A stretch of DNA of 64,000 nt. Source: Hyphomicrobiales bacterium (GTDB lineage: Bacteria > Pseudomonadota > Alphaproteobacteria > Rhizobiales > Xanthobacteraceae). Shown here piece after piece: positions 25,092 through 33,453 of this stretch (position 1 is the stretch's first letter; each line of letters starts with the position of its first letter). Where the stretch lies: assembly GCA_017305715.1 (NCBI GenBank), contig JAFKKG010000027.1, forward strand, positions 1 through 64,000, written 5' to 3'. The notes under the pieces were generated by a model. It searched no databases and was not told the DNA's origin. It saw nothing but the letters and a program-made list of their open reading frames with translations. Both the position numbers and the translations under genes were made by a program.

Positions 25092-25229
25092 GCTTCGCGG
25101 GAACCGCTCGCCCGGCGTTCGGTACGAATCTGCACATAAGGGCAGTGCGACCGGAAACAAATTACGGCCCTATGACTTGATCCTGCAGCAACTTACTCAA
25201 ACGGCGCCACAGCGACGCAGGAACTCGCA

Positions 25230-25403
25230 ATGAACCACCGAATCAACAGCGACGTCGAACCGATCGACCACCGGACGTCGCGCTCGATCTGTGACGCCGT
25301 CGGCGAACGGCTGCAGCAAAGCATGCGTCCCGAGGCCGAGCTCTCGCCGCATTTACAGCGCCTGGTCGATGAACTGCGCCGACGCGACAACGACCGGCAT
25401 TAG
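25230..25403 (+). CDS. small hypothetical protein (57 aa)
   Basis: A 57-codon frame (MNHRINSDVEPIDHRTSRSI ... LVDELRRRDNDRH) with AGGAA at 25219-25223 as ribosome-binding site. The product is polar and charged, probably helical (CDAVGERLQQSM; SPHLQRLVDELRRR), with no signal or membrane segment. I have a vague memory of similar short proteins in Bradyrhizobium but cannot name a family. It lies 69 bp ahead of the ABC-F gene and could be co-transcribed. Confidence 0.55.
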   Translation: MNHRINSDVEPIDHRTSRSICDAVGERLQQSMRPEAELSPHLQRLVDELRRRDNDRH

Positions 25404-25472
25404 GGGCCGCGAGAGAGCCGATTTCACCCATAAATGGGTTGCGTTTGGCGGCCGCTCCGGTGACAAGGCCGC

Positions 25473-27347
25473 ATGCTTTCCATCACAGATATCTCGATCC
25501 GGATCGCCGGACGGCTTTTGATCGAAGACAGTTCGGTGCAGATCGTACCCGGCGCCCGCGTCGGCTTTGTCGGCCGCAACGGCGTCGGCAAATCGACGCT
25601 GTTTCACGCGATCCGCGGCGACCTGCCCACCGAGGCCGGCAGCATCTCGATCCCGCCCCGCTGGCGCATCGGCAGTCTCGCCCAGGAAGCGCCCGACGGC
25701 CCGGAAAGCCTGATCAATGTCGTGCTGAAAGCCGACCTGGAACGCGATGCGCTGCTCTCGGAAGCCGAAACCGCCGACGATCCGCACCGGATCGCCGAAA
25801 TCCAGACCCGGCTGGTCGATATCGACGCGCATTCGGCCCCTGCCCGGGCCGCCGCGATCCTGTCGGGCCTCGGATTTTCAACCGCAGACCAGGCCCGTCC
25901 CTGCTCGGAATTCTCCGGCGGCTGGCGCATGCGGGTCGCGCTTGCCGCCACACTGTTCTCGGCGCCTGATTTGCTGCTGCTCGACGAGCCCACCAACTAT
26001 CTCGACCTCGAGGGCACGCTGTGGCTCGAGGACCATCTGGCGAATTATCCGCGCACCGTGATCGTGATCAGCCATGACCGCGACCTGCTGGACACGTCGG
26101 TCGACCAGATCCTGCATCTCGATCGCGGCAAGCTGACCCTCTACAAGGGCACCTATTCCTCGTTCGAGGAGCAACGCACCACGCGCGAAATGCTCGACGC
26201 CAAGCATGCCAAGCGGCAGATGGACGAACGCAAGCGGCTGCAGGCCTTCGTCGACCGCTTCAAGGCGAAGGCATCCAAGGCGCGCCAGGCCCAATCGCGC
26301 GTCAAGATGCTGGAACGGATGAAGCCGGTCACCGCATTGGTGACGCAGGACGTGCGCGAGATTTCATTCCCGACGCCGGAAAAGACGCTGTCGCCGCCGA
26401 TCATCGCGGTCGACGACGTCTCGGTCGGTTACGATCCCAAGAAGCCCGTGCTCAACCGCGTGACGCTGCGCATCGATACCGACGACCGCATCGCGCTCTT
26501 GGGATCGAACGGCAACGGCAAATCGACACTGGTAAAGCTGCTGGCCAACAAGCTGCCGCCGTTCTCGGGACGGATCACGCGGGCGGAAAAACTGTCGGTC
26601 GGCTATTTCGCCCAGCATCAGGTCGACGAACTCAATCTGGACGGCTCGCCCTACGACCATGTCCGCAAGCTGCTGCCCGACATGCCCGAAAGCAAGGTGC
26701 GGGCGCGGGTCGGCGCCATCGGCTTCTCCGGCAAGGCCGGCGACACCCTGGTCAGGAGCCTGTCGGGCGGCGAGAAGGCCCGGCTGCTGCTGGGTCTTGC
26801 GACGTTTTTCGGCCCCAACATGATCATCCTGGACGAGCCGACCAACCATCTGGATATCGACAGCCGCGCGGCGCTGGCCGAAGCGATCAATGAATTCCCC
26901 GGCGCCGTCATCATGGTCTCGCATGACCGCTATCTGATCGAGGCCTGCGCCGATCAATTATGGGTGGTCGCCAACCAGACGGTGACGACCTATGACGGCG
27001 ATCTCGACGAGTACCGCCGCATGGTGCTGTCGATCCGCGACGTCAGGCCCGCCTCGCGCGAGCGCGGCAAAGAAAACACCAGGGAAATCGCAAAGCCCGA
27101 GCGCGCGCGAGGCGAAAAGCGCACGCCGCTGCGTCAGAAGATCGCCGAGGCCGAGGCCGAGATCGCCCGCATCAACGGCATCATCGCGAAAATCGATACC
27201 GCGCTCGCGCTGCCCGATCTGTTCACGCGCGACCCCAAGCAGGCCGCCCAGCTCAGCAAGGCGCGCGCCGGCGCGGCAAGCGCGTTGCAGCGCGCCGAGG
27301 AAGACTGGCTGGAGGCGAGTTCGCAATACGACGAAGCGGCCGGCTGA
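25473..27347 (+). CDS. ABC-F family ATP-binding protein
   Basis: The 624-residue soluble protein has two ABC domains and no membrane segments, which places it in ABC-F (ribosome-associated translation factors such as Uup/EttA/YheS). Domain 1 has Walker A GRNGVGKSTL (near residue 36), signature CSEFSGGWRMRVALA and Walker B LLLLDEPTNYLDLE; the ABC-F linker lies around residues 225-300; domain 2 has GSNGNGKSTLVKL, SLSGGEKARLLLGLATFFG and IILDEPTNHLDID. A C-terminal coiled-coil extension (REIAKPERARGEKRTPLRQK ... EAEAEIARINGIIAK) resembles Uup. I would place it in the Uup/YheS branch without choosing between them. Confidence 0.93.
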   Translation: MLSITDISIRIAGRLLIEDSSVQIVPGARVGFVGRNGVGKSTLFHAIRGDLPTEAGSISIPPRWRIGSLAQEAPDGPESLINVVLKADLERDALLSEAETADDPHRIAEIQTRLVDIDAHSAPARAAAILSGLGFSTADQARPCSEFSGGWRMRVALAATLFSAPDLLLLDEPTNYLDLEGTLWLEDHLANYPRTVIVISHDRDLLDTSVDQILHLDRGKLTLYKGTYSSFEEQRTTREMLDAKHAKRQMDERKRLQAFVDRFKAKASKARQAQSRVKMLERMKPVTALVTQDVREISFPTPEKTLSPPIIAVDDVSVGYDPKKPVLNRVTLRIDTDDRIALLGSNGNGKSTLVKLLANKLPPFSGRITRAEKLSVGYFAQHQVDELNLDGSPYDHVRKLLPDMPESKVRARVGAIGFSGKAGDTLVRSLSGGEKARLLLGLATFFGPNMIILDEPTNHLDIDSRAALAEAINEFPGAVIMVSHDRYLIEACADQLWVVANQTVTTYDGDLDEYRRMVLSIRDVRPASRERGKENTREIAKPERARGEKRTPLRQKIAEAEAEIARINGIIAKIDTALALPDLFTRDPKQAAQLSKARAGAASALQRAEEDWLEASSQYDEAAG

Positions 27348-27388
27348 AAGCGATTTTCAGCTAACCCATCCGTACCTGCGGAGCTGGA

Positions 27389-28117
27389 ATGGCGCAGAAT
27401 ATCTATGACAATCCGGAGTTTTTTGCCGGCTACAGCCAGTTGCGCCGCTCGGTGTATGGGCTCGACGGCGCCCCGGAATGGCCCGCCATCCGCGCGCTGC
27501 TTCCGGATTTCAGCGGCGGGCGGATCGTCGATCTCGGCTGCGGCTTCGGCTGGTTCGCCCGATGGGCGAAGGCGCACGGCGCAGCGCGTGTTCTCGGACT
27601 CGACATTTCCAAGAACATGATTGCCCGCGCCAGGGCCGATACCAGCGATCCCGGCATCGAATATGCGATCGCAGACCTCGACCATCTCGATCTGCCCGAG
27701 GCATCCTTCGACCTGGCTTACAGTTCGCTCGCGTTTCACTATTTGCAGGACTTCGACAGGCTGGTCCGGAGCGTGCACCGTTCACTCACGCCAGGTTCGC
27801 ACCTCGTCTTCACGGTCGAGCATCCGATCTATATGGCACCGACCCATCCCGGCTGGTCGGTCGATAGCGACGGCCGCAAGACGTGGCCGGTCAATCGATA
27901 TGCCGTCGAGGGTGCCCGCAGGACCGACTGGCTCGCCAAAGACGTGCTGAAACATCATCGGACGATCGGAACAACGCTCAACACCCTGATCGGTGCGGGC
28001 TTTGCCATCCGCCATGTTCAGGAGTGGAGTCCCACCGACGATCAGGTTGCCGGCAACCCTGATCTGGCCGATGAACTGGAGCGGCCAATGATGCTGCTGG
28101 TGGCCGCTCAACGCTGA
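27389..28117 (+). CDS. class I SAM-dependent methyltransferase
   Basis: The 242-residue protein has a Rossmann-type SAM-binding fold: motif I GGRIVDLGCGFGWFARWAKA, the acidic motif after it (RVLGLDISKNMIARAR), then IADLDHLDLPEASFDLAYSS and LVFTVEHP. This is the Methyltransf_11/UbiE-like type acting on small molecules or lipids. The substrate cannot be told. It starts 41 bp after the ABC-F gene on the same strand, so they may form an operon. Confidence 0.88.
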   Translation: MAQNIYDNPEFFAGYSQLRRSVYGLDGAPEWPAIRALLPDFSGGRIVDLGCGFGWFARWAKAHGAARVLGLDISKNMIARARADTSDPGIEYAIADLDHLDLPEASFDLAYSSLAFHYLQDFDRLVRSVHRSLTPGSHLVFTVEHPIYMAPTHPGWSVDSDGRKTWPVNRYAVEGARRTDWLAKDVLKHHRTIGTTLNTLIGAGFAIRHVQEWSPTDDQVAGNPDLADELERPMMLLVAAQR

Positions 28118-28165
28118 GCGGGTACCACGTCCGGAGCGTGTCGGCGCGCCGGCTTCAGCGCCCGG

Positions 28166-28699
28166 CTACGTCGCTGCCGGCTTCTTCTTCGGCTTTGCGG
28201 TGCGCGGCGGCGCCACCGGCTCGGGAGCGCGTTCGATCGACGACAGCCGTCCGGCGGTGAAGGTGTAGATGCCGGCGCGCTGGCCCCGCGAATAGGTGAC
28301 CACCGCAACGCGATCGCCGCGGGCATTGTTGGAGAAGTTGACGTTCTCCGGCGTGCCGATGCCGCGTATCACGTCGCATTCGGTATGTCCCAGCGCGACG
28401 GTTCCCGTGGTCGAGGGCGCTGGGCCACCGGCCTGCGCGTTGGCGTCGGCCGCCCCCGGCGGCGGCGCCATGCCCGGACAGGCGCCGTCGGCGCTCACGA
28501 GATCTTCGGCCGTCACCGGCTTTTCCGGGGTGAGTGGCGGCGTCTCGATCGAAACGTTGCGGATGAACACACGGCCGGAACGTTGAAACCAGTCCGCATC
28601 CTTGGACAGAATGTCGGACGCCGCGTTGCAGCCGGCCAGAATCGGGCCCAGCAGCAACAACGCCATCAATGGCTTCCGATTGATTGTTCCGTCACGCAC
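28166..28699 (-). CDS. putative lipoprotein, hypothetical
   Basis: The 177-residue product begins with a basic then hydrophobic segment ending LLLLGPILAGCNAASD, a lipobox (LAGC) for lipidation of Cys about 25 residues in. The GTG at 28699 is the start that places the signal sequence at the N-terminus. The mature part contains Pro/Ala-rich stretches, a compact domain around ALGHTECDVIRGIGTPENVN and AVVTYSRGQRAGIYTFTAGR, and a Lys-rich tail (TAKPKKKPAAT). The TECDVIRGIG...Y-x-F-x-x-G-R pattern is reminiscent of SmpA/OmlA (BamE-like) repeats, but that is only a resemblance. Function unknown. Confidence 0.7.
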   Translation of the reverse strand: MRDGTINRKPLMALLLLGPILAGCNAASDILSKDADWFQRSGRVFIRNVSIETPPLTPEKPVTAEDLVSADGACPGMAPPPGAADANAQAGGPAPSTTGTVALGHTECDVIRGIGTPENVNFSNNARGDRVAVVTYSRGQRAGIYTFTAGRLSSIERAPEPVAPPRTAKPKKKPAAT

Positions 28700-28821
28700 G
28701 CTGGACCAAGCTCCCCGCCCCCTGATGTAACTACTTGTCCCAACATCACTTTGCGGCACGACCATGGCCTCCGCAAGAAGCCGGGCAGAAACCTCAGATT
28801 ATCATTAATTGCCGGACATCG

Positions 28822-29274
28822 CTATTGCCGACGTTGCCACCGGCCCCGCTCGTCGGCCTGCCAATAGGTCACCTCGAAGCCGCGGCCCTTGCAATCGGTC
28901 CAGGCGCCGCGCGCCGCGGCGAGCGCGTCGGCATCGTCGCCGTTGAAGACCAGCACCAGACGCTGATAGCTGTCGCAATCGGCGGGCAGCGCCGCATTGT
29001 CGATCAGGAACCTGACATTGGCGCCATTCGGATTGCCCTCCTCGATCGAGAGGATGATCGGCTGGTCCTGCGCATCGCCGGCGCGCCAGGTCGCGTGCGG
29101 CAAAAACGAATCGTCGCTGTAGGTCCACAAATGCGCATCGAGCGCGTCGGTGCGTTCCTGCGAGGTCGATTGCACGACCACGCGCCAGCCGCGCTCCAGG
29201 GATTTTTCCAAGAGCGGCGGCAACACGCTTTCGAGCGACATGTTCTGCAGATGGTAGAACAGGACTTCCGTCAT
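28822..29274 (-). CDS. holC: DNA polymerase III subunit chi
   Basis: The 150-residue protein matches HolC, the clamp-loader accessory subunit that links the loader to SSB through psi. Visible features are the start MTEVLFYHLQ, the LERGWRVVVQSTSQER segment, LWTYSDDSFLPHATW and the LVFNGDDADALAAARGAW region near the C-terminus. It is transcribed directly after pepA (30-bp gap), the classic pepA-holC pairing also seen in enterobacteria. Confidence 0.93.
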   Translation of the reverse strand: MTEVLFYHLQNMSLESVLPPLLEKSLERGWRVVVQSTSQERTDALDAHLWTYSDDSFLPHATWRAGDAQDQPIILSIEEGNPNGANVRFLIDNAALPADCDSYQRLVLVFNGDDADALAAARGAWTDCKGRGFEVTYWQADERGRWQRRQ

Positions 29275-29304
29275 GCGGGGTCAGCTCTCCTCTCCTGTCG
29301 CCGC

Positions 29305-30810
29305 TTACGACTTCCTGGCTTCGTAATAGTCGGCGACCAACCGGTCCAGCAGGCGAACGCCGTACCCCGAACCCCAGCTGTGATTGATCTCGGTTTTCGG
29401 CGCGCCCATCGCGGTTCCCGCAATATCCAGATGCGCCCACGGCGTATCGTCGACAAACCGCTGCAGGAACTGGGCCGCGGTGATCGAGCCGCCGTACCGC
29501 GCGCCGGCATTCTTCATGTCGGCGAATTGCGAATCCATCAGCTTGTCGTATTCCGGGCCGAGCGGCATGCGCCAGACCTTCTCGCCGGTGTCGAGCCCGA
29601 CCTTGCTGAGCCGCTCGGACAATTCGTCATTGTTGGAGAACAGGCCGGCATGCTCGGTGCCGAGCGCCACCATGATCGCGCCGGTCAGCGTGGCCAGATC
29701 GACCATGAATTTGGGCTTGAACTTTTTGGCCACGTACCAGAGCACATCCGCCAGCACCAGACGGCCCTCGGCGTCGGTGTTGATGATCTCGATGGTCTGG
29801 CCGGACATCGAGGTGACGATATCTCCGGGGCGCTGGGCGTTGCCGTCAGGCATGTTCTCGACGAGGCCGATGGCGCCGACCGCGTTGACCTTGGCCTTGC
29901 GCGCCGCCAGCGCATGCATCAGGCCGACGACGCAGGCCGCTCCTCCCATGTCGCCCTTCATGTCTTCCATGCCGGAGGCTCCCTTGATGGAAATGCCGCC
30001 GGTGTCGAAGCAAACGCCCTTGCCGATGAAGGCCACCGGCTGCTCGCCCTTCCTGGCCCCGTTCCAGCGCATGACCACCATGCGGCTCGGCTGCGTCGAG
30101 CCCTGGCCGACGCCGAGCAGCGCGCCCATGCCGAGCCTGGTCATCGCCTTGACGTCGAGCACCTCGACATTGACGCCGACCTTCTTGAGCTGGCTGGCGC
30201 GGCGCGCGAACTCGACCGGAAACAGCACGTTCGGCGGCTCGTTGACGAGTTCGCGCGCCATGATCACGCCGTCGACGACGTGGGATTCCGGTGCGAAGGC
30301 TTTTTTCGCAGCAGCGACGTCGCTGACGGCGATCGAAATGTCGGCGCGCAAGACGCCGTTGTCGCCGTCCTTCTTCTTGGTCTTGTAGCGGTCGAATTTA
30401 TAGGCGCGCAGCCGGACACCCGCGGCGATCGCGGCGGCCTGGTCGGGCTGCATCGCACCATCGGGCAGTTCGGCGATGACGGTGACGAAAGCGCTGGCGG
30501 CATTGAGCTTGCCGGCCGCGACGCCGCCGAATTTGAGAAAATCCTTCTCCTTCAACTCGGACGGCTTGCCGGCGCCGATCACGATCAGCCGCGCCGCCTT
30601 GATTCCCTCCGGTGCCAGGATGTCCAGCGCCGCGCCGCTTTTGCCCTTGAACTGGTTGGCCGCCGCCGCCCGCTTGACGGTATCTGCCGCCGATCCCAGC
30701 GCCTTGCGGGACGCCGCGCCGAATTTCAGCGTATCGTCGCAAAACACCACCAGAACGCCGCGGGACGCCGCGGAAAATGGGACAAAGCCGACCTTGACGG
30801 CGTCGGACAT
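29305..30810 (-). CDS. pepA: leucyl aminopeptidase PepA
   Basis: The 501-residue M17 metallo-aminopeptidase removes N-terminal residues from peptides. The C-terminal catalytic domain is conserved: [20 protein letters not shown] (metal ligands Lys and Asp), [13 protein letters not shown], and [14 protein letters not shown], the family signature with Asp and Glu ligands and the Arg. The N-terminal domain is less conserved. It is the first gene of pepA-holC and divergent from lptF. Confidence 0.96.
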   Translation of the reverse strand: MSDAVKVGFVPFSAASRGVLVVFCDDTLKFGAASRKALGSAADTVKRAAAANQFKGKSGAALDILAPEGIKAARLIVIGAGKPSELKEKDFLKFGGVAAGKLNAASAFVTVIAELPDGAMQPDQAAAIAAGVRLRAYKFDRYKTKKKDGDNGVLRADISIAVSDVAAAKKAFAPESHVVDGVIMARELVNEPPNVLFPVEFARRASQLKKVGVNVEVLDVKAMTRLGMGALLGVGQGSTQPSRMVVMRWNGARKGEQPVAFIGKGVCFDTGGISIKGASGMEDMKGDMGGAACVVGLMHALAARKAKVNAVGAIGLVENMPDGNAQRPGDIVTSMSGQTIEIINTDAEGRLVLADVLWYVAKKFKPKFMVDLATLTGAIMVALGTEHAGLFSNNDELSERLSKVGLDTGEKVWRMPLGPEYDKLMDSQFADMKNAGARYGGSITAAQFLQRFVDDTPWAHLDIAGTAMGAPKTEINHSWGSGYGVRLLDRLVADYYEARKS

Positions 30811-31192
30811 AGGCAGTTCCTCCAGAATTCAGGGCTGATGTTGGGACCGGAAGCGGCCCCAGGACAGGCAAAAGATGACAGACGACAAGCAGACGGACTT
30901 CAGAATGGCTCTTCGGTGGCGATCCCGATCGGCCGGGATGCTCGATTTGCCGCAGTATGGCCTGCCAGCCGCCGCGCTGCCAAGCGCCGGCGTGGCCGCA
31001 AGGCCACATGGGATGAATAATTAACCATATCCTAACGACGCCACGGGCCGGCCATTTTGTTGACGGATCAAAGGGATGGTAGTGAGAGAGTAGACGGCTG
31101 GAAGGCTGGCGGCGCGACCATGGGGATCCCGGTTCCGGGATTGGTCGCAAGCTGCCCTTTTGGTACGATTAGGTGGGATCGTGCGGTAAACG
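30811..31192. other. 382-bp gap between pepA and lptF
   Basis: This divergent region should contain promoters of the pepA-holC and lptF-lptG operons. A 49-codon frame (30875-31024, plus strand) is present but has no good ribosome-binding site. TTAA-N7-CTAAC at 31021-31036 resembles a CtrA box. I see no other structure. Confidence 0.5.
31021..31036. promoter_or_regulatory. candidate CtrA-like box upstream of lptF
   Basis: TTAACCATATCCTAAC matches the alphaproteobacterial CtrA consensus TTAA-N7-TTAAC at all but one position. It lies about 157 bp ahead of lptF. CtrA controls cell-cycle and envelope genes in this class; the match is suggestive only. Confidence 0.25.
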
Positions 31193-32359
31193 ATGGGGTC
31201 GATCGACAAGTATATCTTCCGCACGACGCTTGCGTCGTTTGCGCTCGTCCTGGTCAGCCTGACGGGCGTGATCTGGATTACGCAGGCGTTGCGCGGCATC
31301 GACCTGATGACGAGCCAGGGCCAGACCATCATCACCTTCCTCGGCATCACCAGCCTGGTGATTCCGGCGCTGGTCCTGATCATCGCGCCGATCGCGCTGA
31401 TGATCGCGGTCTCGCATACGCTGAACAAGCTCGCCACGGATTCCGAGATCATCGTGATGAACGCCGCCGGCTTCTCGCCGTTCCGGCTGTTCCGCCCGTT
31501 CTTCTATGCCACCTGCGTGGTCGCGCTGATGGTCGCCTTCATCGGCGCCTATCTCGCTCCCGACGGCATGCGGCGGATCAAGCAATGGGACGCCGAAATC
31601 ACCGCCGACGTCTTGACCAACATCCTGCAGCCCGGGCGTTTCGCCCAGCTCGACCAGAATCTGACGATCCGGATCCGCGAGCGCCTGCCCGGCGGCGTGC
31701 TTGGCGGCATCTTCGTCGACGATCGCCGCGATCCGAAGGAACGCGTCACCATCATTGCCGACCACGGCACGGTGCTGAAGAACGAGAACGGCTCGTATCT
31801 CGTGCTGGAAGACGGCAATCTTGAGCGATTCGAGGTCGGAAAGCGCGATCCCGCGCTGGTGGCGTTCGGACGCTACGCGTTCGACATGTCCAAATTCTCC
31901 TCGCAACGCGACGCGGTGCTGGGGATTCGCGAGCGGTATTTCTGGGAGCTGATGTCGCCGGATGAAAACGATCCGGCGGTCCAGAAATTGGGCCCGCAGT
32001 TCCGGGCCGAACTGCACGACCGCATCATGGCCCCGGTCTATCCTTTCGCGTTTGCGATCCTGACCTTCGCGTTTCTGGGCACGCCCCGCACCACGCGGCA
32101 GAGCCGTAATTTTTCGATCGGCGGGTCGATCCTGGCCGTGTTCAGCCTGCGCGCGATCGGATTCGCCTGCTCCGTCCTGACGGTGAAGTCGCCGGGAGCC
32201 GCGCTCGTTCAATACGCGATGCTGTTCGCCTCGATTGCGGTCGGCCTGTGGATGATCCTCGGGGGCGTGGTGGTGGAACCGCCGGCCATGCTGATCGAAG
32301 CGATCAACAGGTCGAATGCGCGTCTGGCGAAGCTGTTCGGACGGCCGGTCGCCGCATGA
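31193..32359 (+). CDS. lptF: LPS export permease LptF
   Basis: The 388-residue inner membrane protein belongs to the LptF/LptG family, whose heterodimer with the LptB ATPase extracts lipopolysaccharide from the inner membrane. It has N-terminal helices (FALVLVSLTGVIWITQALRG; LVIPALVLIIAPIALMIAVS), a large periplasmic beta-jellyroll region (about residues 110-270) and three C-terminal helices. The stop overlaps the lptG start (ATGA), so the pair is translationally coupled. Confidence 0.95.
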   Translation: MGSIDKYIFRTTLASFALVLVSLTGVIWITQALRGIDLMTSQGQTIITFLGITSLVIPALVLIIAPIALMIAVSHTLNKLATDSEIIVMNAAGFSPFRLFRPFFYATCVVALMVAFIGAYLAPDGMRRIKQWDAEITADVLTNILQPGRFAQLDQNLTIRIRERLPGGVLGGIFVDDRRDPKERVTIIADHGTVLKNENGSYLVLEDGNLERFEVGKRDPALVAFGRYAFDMSKFSSQRDAVLGIRERYFWELMSPDENDPAVQKLGPQFRAELHDRIMAPVYPFAFAILTFAFLGTPRTTRQSRNFSIGGSILAVFSLRAIGFACSVLTVKSPGAALVQYAMLFASIAVGLWMILGGVVVEPPAMLIEAINRSNARLAKLFGRPVAA

Positions 32360-33453
32360 GCATGATGACCAACACGCTCGGGCGATATTTTGCCGGCCGC
32401 TTCCTGGTTTCGGCACTGGGCGCGTTCGCCAGCATTTTCGTGCTGCTGGTGCTGGTCGATTACATCGAAATGGTCCGCAAGACGTCGGGCCTCGAACAGG
32501 CCTCGGCGATCACGGTCGCGCAGACGTCGCTGTACCGCGTGCCGCAACTGCTCGAAAAGCTGATGCCGTTCTGCGTGCTGATCGGCGCGATGACCTGTTA
32601 TCTTGCCTTGTCGCGCCGGCTCGAGCTCGTGGTCGCGCGCGCCGCCGGCGTTTCCGCCTGGCAATTCATCGCGCCGGCGCTGGCCAGCGCCATCGTCCTC
32701 GGCGTCATCGCGACCACCGCCTACAATCCGATGTCGGCCAATTTGCGCGAACTCTCCAAGCGAATGGAGGCCGAACTGTTCGGCTCGGCCTCCGGTGGCG
32801 GCATCCAGGACGCCTCGGGATTCTGGCTCAACCAGATCAACAACGAGGGCCAGACCATCATCAACGCGGCCCGCAGCGAGCGGCAGGGGGTGCGGCTGAC
32901 CGGGCTCACCGTGTTCCGGTTCGATACGGGCCTGCAGTTCAAGGAGCGAATCGAGGCGCGCGAGGCGACGCTCGAGGAAGGCCGCTGGGTGTTCAAATCG
33001 GTGCGCCGATTCTCCCTCGACAAGCCGCCGATCGACCAGGAAAGCCTCTACATCACCACCACGCTGACGCCGGCCCAGGTCCGCAACAGTTTCTCCACCC
33101 CGGAGACTGTGTCCTTTTGGCAACTGCCCGGCTATATCCGGTCTTCGGAGAGCTCGGGATTTGCCACCGCCGGCTACCGCTTGCAGTACCACAAACTCAT
33201 TGCACAGCCGTTTTTGCTGGCTGCAATGGTCATGTTGGCGGCTTCCGTGAGCCTTCGCTTCTTCCGGATGGGCGGCGTTCAGAAGATGGTTTTGAGTGGC
33301 GTGGGTGCAGGCTTTCTGCTCTACGTTCTGTCGAAAGTTACTGAGGATTTGAGCAAGGCTGAGTTGATGCATCCGATCGCTGCGGCGTGGTTGCCCGTGT
33401 GCGTGGGCGGCCTCACCGGCTTTTTGGCCTTGCTGTACCAGGAGGACGGGTAG
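32356..33453 (+). CDS. lptG: LPS export permease LptG
   Basis: The 365-residue partner of LptF shares the same layout: two N-terminal helices (RFLVSALGAFASIFVLLVLV), a coupling-helix region, a periplasmic beta-jellyroll and three C-terminal helices (LLAAMVMLAASVSLRFF; VLSGVGAGFLLYVLS). It starts with an ATG overlapping the lptF stop and its TAG overlaps the GTG of lptD. Order lptF-lptG-lptD-surA-pdxA-rsmA puts LPS transport and outer-membrane folding in one run. Confidence 0.95.
   Translation: MSMMTNTLGRYFAGRFLVSALGAFASIFVLLVLVDYIEMVRKTSGLEQASAITVAQTSLYRVPQLLEKLMPFCVLIGAMTCYLALSRRLELVVARAAGVSAWQFIAPALASAIVLGVIATTAYNPMSANLRELSKRMEAELFGSASGGGIQDASGFWLNQINNEGQTIINAARSERQGVRLTGLTVFRFDTGLQFKERIEAREATLEEGRWVFKSVRRFSLDKPPIDQESLYITTTLTPAQVRNSFSTPETVSFWQLPGYIRSSESSGFATAGYRLQYHKLIAQPFLLAAMVMLAASVSLRFFRMGGVQKMVLSGVGAGFLLYVLSKVTEDLSKAELMHPIAAAWLPVCVGGLTGFLALLYQEDG

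Noticed and set aside
28735-31020. 761-codon plus-strand ORF across holC and pepA
   Set aside because: Antisense to two well-identified genes; composition typical of shadow frames.
30875-31024. 49-codon ORF in the pepA-lptF gap
   Set aside because: No good Shine-Dalgarno, unremarkable product, overlaps the probable promoter region.
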